NCBI GenBank assembly: GCA_002325245.1
Contig: DCRR01000011.1
Span: 244,221-266,718 of the forward strand
Direction of reading: 5' to 3'
DNA length: 22,498 nucleotides
DNA from: Microbacteriaceae bacterium UBA1487
Lineage (GTDB): Bacteria > Actinomycetota > Actinomycetes > Actinomycetales > Microbacteriaceae
The position numbers were made by a program, and so were the translations under genes. Positions 17,720 to 22,498 of the stretch are shown here, one piece after another (within the stretch, counting starts at the first letter, position 1; each line of letters opens with the position of its first letter). Under the pieces are notes generated by a model that saw only the letters and a list, made by a program, of their open reading frames with translations, was not told the DNA's origin and did no database searches.

Positions 17720-17721
17720 CC

Positions 17722-18189
17722 ATGAACCGGCGGGCGATCGGCATGGCGCTCGTCGGGGCGCAGTTCGTGCTGCTGGCCGGGATCGTGCTGCTGCCGTGGA
17801 CGGCGCCGTTCTGGGATCGCATGCCCCTCGCGCTCGTGATCGGCGGCGCGCTGGCGCTCGCCGGCGCCGTGATCGCGGTGCTCGGCGTTGTCGGGCTCGG
17901 CCGGTCGCTCACCGCCAACCCGGTGCCGCTGGAGAGCTCGGAACTGGTGACGAGCGGGTTGTACGGCTGGGTGCGGCATCCGATCTACAGCGGTCTGCTG
18001 CTGGCGGCGCTCGGCGTGACGCTCGCCGCCGCGACCTGGTGGCACGTCGCTGCCTGGGTGGCGCTCGTCGTGCTGCTGATGGGGAAGGCGCGCTGGGAGG
18101 AGCGGATGCTGGCCGAGCGCTACGACGGCTACGCCGACTACGCGCGCCGAACCGGCCGATTCATCCCGGGCATCGGGCGAATCGGCTGA
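17722..18189 (+). CDS. Isoprenylcysteine carboxyl methyltransferase (ICMT)-like membrane protein
   Basis: A 155-residue integral membrane protein with about four helices, starting 2 nt after the acyl-CoA oxidase stop, so almost certainly co-transcribed. The conserved core LVTSGLYGWVRHPIYSGLLL, followed by EERMLAERYDGYADYARRTGRFIPG, is the S-adenosylmethionine-binding signature of the ICMT/PEMT superfamily (RHPxY and the C-terminal E-Y-Y-RF pattern). Bacterial members are methyltransferase-like proteins with mostly unknown substrates, and prenylated-protein methylation should not be assumed. The gene ends 13 nt from the convergent small basic protein gene. Confidence 0.88.
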   Translation: MNRRAIGMALVGAQFVLLAGIVLLPWTAPFWDRMPLALVIGGALALAGAVIAVLGVVGLGRSLTANPVPLESSELVTSGLYGWVRHPIYSGLLLAALGVTLAAATWWHVAAWVALVVLLMGKARWEERMLAERYDGYADYARRTGRFIPGIGRIG

Positions 18190-18202
18190 GTCGACGCGAG
18201 GC

Positions 18203-18349
18203 CTAGTGCTTCGTGGCCTTCGTCACCGCGTCGGTGTTCGCCGTGCGAGCGTTCGATGCTCGCTTGTCGGCCTTGGCGAGGCGCTTTTCCTTCAGCGTCT
18301 TCGATGCGGCGGTCTTGGGGCTGCTCTTGCGAGCGGATTTGTCACCCAT
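18203..18349 (-). CDS. Small basic protein, 48 residues, function unknown
   Basis: A short gene from ATG 18349 to TAG 18203, starting MGDKSARKSSPK and ending KATKH. It has AAGGAG 7 nt before the ATG, one of the best ribosome sites in the window. The product is highly charged with many Lys, Arg and Ala, a core SKTLKEKRLAKADKR, no membrane segment, and predicted helical or disordered structure. Similar Lys-rich MGDKS...LKEKR proteins are, as I recall, common in actinobacteria, which supports it being real. Nucleic-acid binding is a guess from charge. It follows the flavoenzyme gene on the same strand with a hairpin between. Confidence 0.75.
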   Translation of the reverse strand: MGDKSARKSSPKTAASKTLKEKRLAKADKRASNARTANTDAVTKATKH

Positions 18350-18365
18350 GAGGGCTCTCCTTGGT

Positions 18366-18380
18366 GAGCCGAAACGGCTC
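18366..18380 (-). other. Hairpin in the leader of the small basic protein gene
   Basis: On the minus strand GAGCCG, a 3-nt loop, then CGGCTC. It is 20 nt after the flavoenzyme stop and just before the ribosome site. The second arm (GGCTC) can instead pair with a downstream GAGCC next to AAGGAG, so two exclusive structures are possible. Confidence 0.4.
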
Positions 18381-18400
18381 TCTGCTCGTGAGCGTACGCC

Positions 18401-19381
18401 CTACAGCTGCGCGGTGAGTGCGGCGACGGCTTCGGCGCAGCCCCAGGAGAGGGTGACGCCCGAGCCGCCGTGGCCGTAGCAGTGGATGACCGGGCGGCCC
18501 TGCGCATCCGGAATCGTCTCGACGCGCACCTCGCGGCGGCCCGGGCGAAGACCCACGGCACGGGAGGTGATGGGCGCCTCGCGCAGCTCCGGGATGAGCG
18601 CGCGCACCCGCTCCAGCACGCCCGCCTCGACGGCCGGGTCGAGGTCGAGGCCCCACTCGCCTTCCTCGTCGGTGCCGCCGCACACGATCTCGTCGCGGCG
18701 GGGGATGACGTAGGTGAGGCCGTCGGGGTTGGCGTCGTCGATCGTCCACTCGAAGTAGCCGGGGTTCTTCAGGCGCACCGTCTGGCCGCGCACCGGCACG
18801 AGGTCGGCGTCGGCGGCGAAGTCGTTCGATGTCAGGCCCGCGGCGAGCACCACGAGCTCGCCATGCTCGAAGGCCTCCTCGAGCGCGGAGATCTCGGTGC
18901 GACGTGTCTGCACGCCGCGAGCGTCGCACTGGGCCTGCAGCCAGGGCAGGTAGTACGACATGTCGATGACGGGCACCGTGCACTCGCTCGCCGAGAGCAC
19001 CCCGTCGGGCAGCTCGGCGGGATCGTCGATGGTCGTCACCGACGGCACCGCGACGGTCCACCACAGATCGGGGGCGGGGCTGCGATGCAGCACTCGGCCG
19101 CGCTGCATCCGCACGCCGGTGGCCGGGTCGGCCGCGAGCGCCTCGAAGCGCTCGAAGGTGCGCGCGCCCCAGGCGAGCACGCGATCGGCGGGCGCGGAGC
19201 GGAACGGGAACCAGACGGCTCCGGCCCGAGCGGACGTGGTGTCGCCGAGCTCGTCGCGCGCCAGCACCGTGACGTCGTGGCCGGCGTCGCGGAGTTCGAG
19301 TGCGCAGCTCAGGCCGATGACCCCGCCGCCGACGATGGCGACTCTCAGCGCGTGACCTTCCCGCGTCCGAAGATCAGCCAC
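18401..19381 (-). CDS. FAD-dependent oxidoreductase, D-amino-acid oxidase family
   Basis: A flavoenzyme of the D-amino-acid/D-aspartate oxidase (DAO) family, which oxidises amines or amino acids. The dinucleotide-binding motif VAIVGGGVIGLSCALELRDAGHDVTVL lies at the N-terminus. VWFPFRSAP follows, then VVLAAGLTSNDFA, VPVRGQTVRLKNPG, the IPRRDEIVCGGTDEEGEW segment and the C-terminal FAD-contact CYGHGGSGVTLSWGCAEAV. The length is 326 residues from GTG 19381. That start lacks a ribosome site and places 12 extra residues before the flavin motif. A CTG at 19348, overlapping the upstream gene's stop as CTGA and preceded by GGGAAGG, would give a 315-residue protein starting right at the motif, as in relatives. 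Substrate unknown. Confidence 0.92.
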   Translation of the reverse strand: MADLRTREGHALRVAIVGGGVIGLSCALELRDAGHDVTVLARDELGDTTSARAGAVWFPFRSAPADRVLAWGARTFERFEALAADPATGVRMQRGRVLHRSPAPDLWWTVAVPSVTTIDDPAELPDGVLSASECTVPVIDMSYYLPWLQAQCDARGVQTRRTEISALEEAFEHGELVVLAAGLTSNDFAADADLVPVRGQTVRLKNPGYFEWTIDDANPDGLTYVIPRRDEIVCGGTDEEGEWGLDLDPAVEAGVLERVRALIPELREAPITSRAVGLRPGRREVRVETIPDAQGRPVIHCYGHGGSGVTLSWGCAEAVAALTAQL

Positions 19382-19536
19382 AGGATCGAGCCGAGGATGC
19401 TGAGGAAGAACGCCACGAGCGTCCAGATCACCTTGCCGAAGAAACCGTGATTCGGATTCTTGACGATCGAGACGAGCGTGATGATGAAGATGATGAGCGG
19501 GACGATGCCCGCGAAGCTGAGAGTGATCGGATCCAC
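19345..19536 (-). CDS. Small membrane protein with PLDc_N domain
   Basis: A 63-residue protein with two membrane helices and the PLDc_N pattern: a hydrophobic first helix, LVSIVKNPNHGFFGKVIWTLV, then FFLSILGSILWLIFGRGK. The domain is the membrane anchor found in front of phospholipase D and cardiolipin synthases, but here it stands alone, as is common for small actinobacterial proteins of unknown function. GTG 19536 has TAGCAT 6 nt upstream, consistent with a leaderless transcript. Its 3' end overlaps or abuts the flavoenzyme gene, so the two are probably co-transcribed. Confidence 0.85.
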   Translation of the reverse strand: MDPITLSFAGIVPLIIFIITLVSIVKNPNHGFFGKVIWTLVAFFLSILGSILWLIFGRGKVTR

Positions 19537-19542
19537 GGGTCG

Positions 19543-19548
19543 ATGCTA
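19543..19548 (-). promoter_or_regulatory. Candidate leaderless -10 for the PLDc_N gene
   Basis: Minus strand TAGCAT, 6 nt before GTG 19536. No Shine-Dalgarno is present. Confidence 0.5.
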
Positions 19549-19592
19549 CCGGGCACGCTCGGCGAGCACCTGTGCCGGCTCGCGGTGCGGGC

Positions 19593-20765
19593 TCAGAGCG
19601 CTTCGAGGATGATCGCCGAGCCTTGGCCGCCGCCGCCGCAGATGCCCGCGGCGCCGACCGAGCCGGTGCCCGCGGCGCCGAGGCGCCGAGCGAGGTGGCC
19701 GACGATGCGCGTGCCGGAGGCGCCGATCGGGTGGCCGAGTGCGATGGCGCCGCCGTGCGCGTTGACGAGCGCCGGGTCGACGCCGAGCACGCGCGTCGAC
19801 TGCACGGCCACCGCGGCGAAGGCCTCGTTGATCTCGATCGCCGCGAGCTCGTCGGCGGCGACCTCGGTGTGGGCGAGCGCCGACTCGATGGCGCGCGCCG
19901 GCTGCGAGTGCAGCGAGACGTCGGGACCGGCGACGAAGGCGTGGGCGAGGATGCGCGCGAGCGGGTGGATGCCGCGGATGCGCGCCTCGTCCTCGTGCAT
20001 CACGACGACCGCGGCGGCGCCGTCGGAGATCTGCGAGGAGTTGCCCGCCGTGATCGTGCCGTCTTTCGAGAAGGCGGGGCGGAGCGCCGCGAGCGACTCG
20101 ACGGTGGTGTCGGCGCGGAGTCCGTCGTCGGTGTCGACGGTGGTGCTGCCGCGCCGCGAGCTGACTTCATAGGGTGCGATCTCGTCGGCGAGGAACTCGG
20201 TCGAGGCGGCCAGCCGCTGGTGCGAGGACGCGGCGATCTCATCCTGCTGCTCGCGCGTGATGGCCAGGCCCGGGTTGCGCTCCTCGGTGGAGAGGCCCAT
20301 CGAACGGGACTCGAACGCGTCGGTGAGGCCGTCGTGCTCCATCGTGTCGATCAGCTCGATCGCGCCGTAGCGGGTGCCGGTGCGGGAGCCGGGCAGCACG
20401 TGCGGGGCGAGCGACATGGATTCCTGGCCGATCGCGACGACGATGCGCGCCTCGCCGGTGGCGATGAGGCGCGCGGCGGCAGTGACCGCCTCCATGCCGG
20501 AGAGGCAGACCACGTTGAGCGTCTGCGCGGGCACGTCGTAGGAGAGGCCGGCGGCGATGGCGGACTGGCGGGCCGGGTTCTGGCCGGCACCGGCCTGCAG
20601 CACCTGGCCGGCGAAGACGTGGTCGATGTCGTGAGCGGTGAGTCCAGCGCGGGAGATCGCCTCGGCGGCTGCGTGCCCGCCCAGGGCGGTTGCGGGGACG
20701 GTGGCGAACGCGCCGAGGTAGCGAACGAACGGGGTGCGGGCGTAGCCCGCGATGACGGCGCTCAT
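19593..20765 (-). CDS. Acetyl-CoA acetyltransferase (thiolase)
   Basis: A 390-residue thiolase that makes or cleaves acetoacetyl-CoA or 3-ketoacyl-CoA. ATG 20765 (MSAVIAGYARTPF) is chosen because CGGAGG lies 6 nt upstream and it aligns with family starts. Catalytic residues: acyl-accepting Cys87 in NVVCLSG, His345 in GHPIGASG and Cys376 in CGGGGQGSA, with the NEAFA motif before them. The length is standard for the AtoB/PhaA/FadA group, and biosynthetic versus degradative direction cannot be decided. It is divergent from an IclR regulator with a shared 5'-ACTATGTG-like motif before each gene, so it is probably that regulator's target. Confidence 0.95.
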   Translation of the reverse strand: MSAVIAGYARTPFVRYLGAFATVPATALGGHAAAEAISRAGLTAHDIDHVFAGQVLQAGAGQNPARQSAIAAGLSYDVPAQTLNVVCLSGMEAVTAAARLIATGEARIVVAIGQESMSLAPHVLPGSRTGTRYGAIELIDTMEHDGLTDAFESRSMGLSTEERNPGLAITREQQDEIAASSHQRLAASTEFLADEIAPYEVSSRRGSTTVDTDDGLRADTTVESLAALRPAFSKDGTITAGNSSQISDGAAAVVVMHEDEARIRGIHPLARILAHAFVAGPDVSLHSQPARAIESALAHTEVAADELAAIEINEAFAAVAVQSTRVLGVDPALVNAHGGAIALGHPIGASGTRIVGHLARRLGAAGTGSVGAAGICGGGGQGSAIILEAL

Positions 20766-20809
20766 CGGATGCCTCCGGCGCGGCTGCGAGTCACGGGTTC
20801 GTTGTTCGA

Positions 20810-20820
20810 CCACATAGTGG
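20810..20820 (-). promoter_or_regulatory. Candidate IclR operator before the thiolase gene
   Basis: CCACATAGTGG on the plus strand, reading CCACTATGTGG toward the thiolase. The arms CCAC/GTGG form a short dyad. A near copy lies before the IclR gene in the same orientation relative to that gene. Confidence 0.45.
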
Positions 20821-20926
20821 GCACCGGGCTTCCTTGTCCTGTCCGACGATCTTCGTTCCCACGCTAGGAGGTTCGAGCATTCGGGTCAATCATCCGCCGC
20901 ACGGGGATCGTGACCTCGTCAGGTCG

Positions 20927-20960
20927 TGAGCACGCGGGCGAGTGCTGTCTACTATGTGAG
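20927..20960 (+). promoter_or_regulatory. Promoter and candidate operator of the IclR gene
   Basis: TGAGCA (20927-20932) and TACTAT (20950-20955) form a -35/-10 pair with a 17-bp spacer. CTACTATGTGAG (20949-20960) overlaps the -10 and resembles the motif before the thiolase. GTGAGCACG occurs twice, at 20926 and 20956, 30 bp apart, flanking the promoter core. Confidence 0.5.
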
Positions 20961-20972
20961 CACGAGGTGGCG

Positions 20973-21752
20973 ATGAGTGCAGAGATTCACGGCAGTCAGG
21001 TCGTGCGGCGGGTGAGCGCGATCCTGCGCGTCGTCGGCGCCCACGAACCGGGCGGCATCACGACGGCACTCGTCGCCGAGCGCACCGCGCTGACCCGCCC
21101 GACCGCGCACCGACTGCTGCGCGCGCTCGCCGCCGACGGCCTGCTCGATCAGGACGCGGATCGCACGCACTGGCACCTGGGGCCGGAGGCGTATCTGCTC
21201 GGCACGGTCGCGGCATCGCGCTACGACGTCGTCGACGCGGCGCGGGAGAGCGTGCGACTTCTCGCGGACCGCACCGGCGAGAGCGCGTTCTTCTCGATGC
21301 GGCGCGGTGAGGAGACGGTCTGCCTGCTGCGCGAGGAGGGCAGCTTTCCGGTGCGCTCGTTCGTGTTGTCGGAGGGGGTCCGCTTCCCGCTCGGGGTGGC
21401 GTCGGCGGGCCTCGTGATCCTGTCGTTCGAGTCCGATGAGCGGATCGACGAGTATCTGACGCGCGCGCGGCTGGAGCGCGAGTGGGGGCCGGGGCATTCG
21501 GCGGAGGCGATTCGCGAGCGGGTTGTCGCGACGCGCGAGGCGGGTTACGCGGTGAACCCGGGGCTCGTGCTGGAGGGCAGCTGGGGCATGGGTGCCGCGG
21601 TCTTCGATGACCGGGGCGAGCCGCGCTGGGCGCTGAGCCTGACCGGGATCGAGGCGCGCTTCCGTGCCGAGCGTCAGCCGGAGCTGGGTCGGCTGCTGGT
21701 CGAACAGGCGCACCTGGTCTCGCAGCGCATCACCCCAGCGCCGTCTCGATGA
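20973..21752 (+). CDS. IclR-family transcriptional regulator
   Basis: A 259-residue DNA-binding regulator. ATG 20973 (MSAEIHGSQVV) is chosen because GAGG lies 5 nt upstream and it places the helix-turn-helix at the usual distance. The N-terminal winged helix covers about residues 8-75, with the recognition region LVAERTALTRPTAHRLLRALAADGLL. The C-terminal IclR effector domain contains SVRLLADRTGESAFFSMRRGEETVCLL, RFPLGVASAGLVILSF and GYAVNPGLVLEGSWGMGAAVFD. Such proteins bind a small metabolite and usually control the adjacent divergent gene and themselves, here the thiolase. The last 23 nt overlap the convergent hydrolase gene. Confidence 0.95.
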   Translation: MSAEIHGSQVVRRVSAILRVVGAHEPGGITTALVAERTALTRPTAHRLLRALAADGLLDQDADRTHWHLGPEAYLLGTVAASRYDVVDAARESVRLLADRTGESAFFSMRRGEETVCLLREEGSFPVRSFVLSEGVRFPLGVASAGLVILSFESDERIDEYLTRARLEREWGPGHSAEAIRERVVATREAGYAVNPGLVLEGSWGMGAAVFDDRGEPRWALSLTGIEARFRAERQPELGRLLVEQAHLVSQRITPAPSR

Positions 21753-22425
21753 TCGCGGCGAGCTCGTGCGGCTTGGTCAGCTGCGGCCAGTGACCGGTCG
21801 GCAGTTCGACGATCTCGCGGTCGCGCATGTGGGCGAGCTCTGCGACATAGGGGTGCCCGCCCGCGATGAACTGCTCGAGCAGTTCGCGCGGCATGGTGCA
21901 GGTGATCACCGTCACCGGCACGTCGTAGCGACGCTCGTCGCTGAGGCGCTGCGGCTCGGTGGCGACGCCGATCGGTTCGGGCACGGCGATGCGCCGGAAC
22001 TCGGTGCGCAGCGTCTCGTCGAGGTCGGCGAGCTCCTCGTCTTCGAAGGCGCCCCAGTCGGGCAGTGGGATTCCGTGGCCCTCCGGCTCGAAGTCGTCGT
22101 TGATGACGGCGCCCTCGCCGAGCGGGCCGGAGTCGACGTAGACGACGCGCGCGATGCGCTCGGGTCGCGCATCCACGACGCCGTGGGCGATCGCCCCGCC
22201 GCCGGAATGCCCGACGAGCGCGACCGGTCCAGTGAGCTCATCGACCAGGGAGACGATCGCGTCGATGTGGGTGCGCAGGCCGACGCCCGCCTGGTCAGCG
22301 GCGGCCGACTCCTTGCCGGGCAGGGTCGGGGTGAGCACGTGGTGCCCCGCCGCGACGAGCGTCGGCGTGATCGGCGCCCAGGATTCGCCCTGCAGCCAGA
22401 AACCGGGAATCAGGATGACGTGCAT
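21730..22425 (-). CDS. Alpha/beta-fold hydrolase
   Basis: A 231-residue cytoplasmic alpha/beta hydrolase with no signal peptide. Motifs: LIPGFW with the oxyanion region at residues 5-10, the nucleophile elbow GHSGGG with Ser74, and the catalytic His212 in PTGHWPQLTKP. Size and pattern suit small esterases of the methylesterase/EstC-like type; the substrate is unknown. ATG 22425 is preferred to the GTG three codons upstream (22434) because that GTG lies inside the likely -10 (TAGCGT), which is 7 nt before the ATG. The gene is convergent with IclR, overlapping by 23 nt. Confidence 0.9.
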   Translation of the reverse strand: MHVILIPGFWLQGESWAPITPTLVAAGHHVLTPTLPGKESAAADQAGVGLRTHIDAIVSLVDELTGPVALVGHSGGGAIAHGVVDARPERIARVVYVDSGPLGEGAVINDDFEPEGHGIPLPDWGAFEDEELADLDETLRTEFRRIAVPEPIGVATEPQRLSDERRYDVPVTVITCTMPRELLEQFIAGGHPYVAELAHMRDREIVELPTGHWPQLTKPHELAAIIETALG

Positions 22426-22432
22426 GCGCGTC

Positions 22433-22461
22433 ACGCTACGCCCGACCGCCGACGCTGTCGA
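22433..22461 (-). promoter_or_regulatory. Promoter of the alpha/beta hydrolase gene
   Basis: Minus strand: TCGACA (22456-22461), a 17-bp spacer, TAGCGT (22433-22438), then 7 nt to ATG 22425. This is the best-formed promoter in the window: one mismatch to TTGACA, standard spacing and a leaderless start. Confidence 0.65.
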
Positions 22462-22472
22462 CGGGAGGACGC

Positions 22473-22498
22473 TCAGTCGTGGTCGTGGTCGTGGTCGT
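22473..22498 (-). CDS. 3' end of a gene encoding a His/Asp-repeat tail (partial)
   Basis: On the minus strand the window's last bases read as alternating GAC and CAC codons followed by TGA (22473-22475), giving a C-terminus of repeated Asp-His. Such tails commonly bind zinc, nickel or cobalt in metal transporters and chaperones. Too little is present to name the protein, and a simple GTGGTC-type repeat without coding role cannot be ruled out. Confidence 0.45.

Overview
This is a GC-rich, densely packed stretch of an actinobacterial chromosome, most likely from the Microbacteriaceae (Microbacterium-like). That assignment is an inference. It rests on the base composition, a DtxR/IdeR-type iron box, many start codons preceded at 6-7 nt by TANNNT (the actinobacterial leaderless signature), and the protein families present. 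I see no rRNA, tRNA, insertion sequence, prophage, CRISPR array or obvious genomic island. No gap between genes exceeds about 235 bases.

Layout. (1) 1-2787: the 3' part of an RND efflux pump gene, tail-to-tail with a secreted lipoprotein esterase. (2) 3023-4953: a DEAD-box RNA helicase with a long Arg/Asp-rich, repeat-bearing N-terminus and a structured 5' leader, closed by a strong terminator. (3) 4980-6847: two tandem paralogous EamA/DMT transporters. (4) 6870-11453: an iron-siderophore locus. A YclNOPQ/CeuBCDE-type ABC importer (binding protein, two permeases, ATPase) reads leftward, a siderophore-interacting reductase reads rightward, and one iron box sits between them. (5) 11510-13827: recQ followed by a four-helix membrane protein gene that is frameshifted in this sequence. 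(6) 13810-18189: a DHA2-type MFS exporter divergent from an acyl-CoA oxidase/dehydrogenase gene, which is followed 2 nt later by an isoprenylcysteine methyltransferase-like gene. (7) 18203-19536: a 48-residue basic protein, a D-amino-acid-oxidase-like flavoenzyme and a 63-residue PLDc_N membrane protein, all leftward. (8) 19593-22425: a thiolase divergent from an IclR regulator with matching candidate operators, then an alpha/beta hydrolase. (9) The right edge clips a gene whose product ends in alternating His-Asp.

Functional reading. The iron locus is the clearest multi-gene unit: import of a ferric siderophore through the ABC transporter, then cytoplasmic iron release by the FAD-binding SIP protein, both repressed by a DtxR-like regulator when iron is replete. 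The acyl-CoA oxidase and the thiolase both belong to fatty-acid oxidation but lie in separate units. The IclR protein probably controls the thiolase and itself.

I did not find a convincing new multi-gene system. The points most worth checking are: the recurring leaderless promoters; the likely frameshift in the membrane gene after recQ; probable CTG start codons for one permease and perhaps the flavoenzyme; the helicase leader and its 51-bp repeats; and the paired operator-like motifs between the thiolase and IclR genes.
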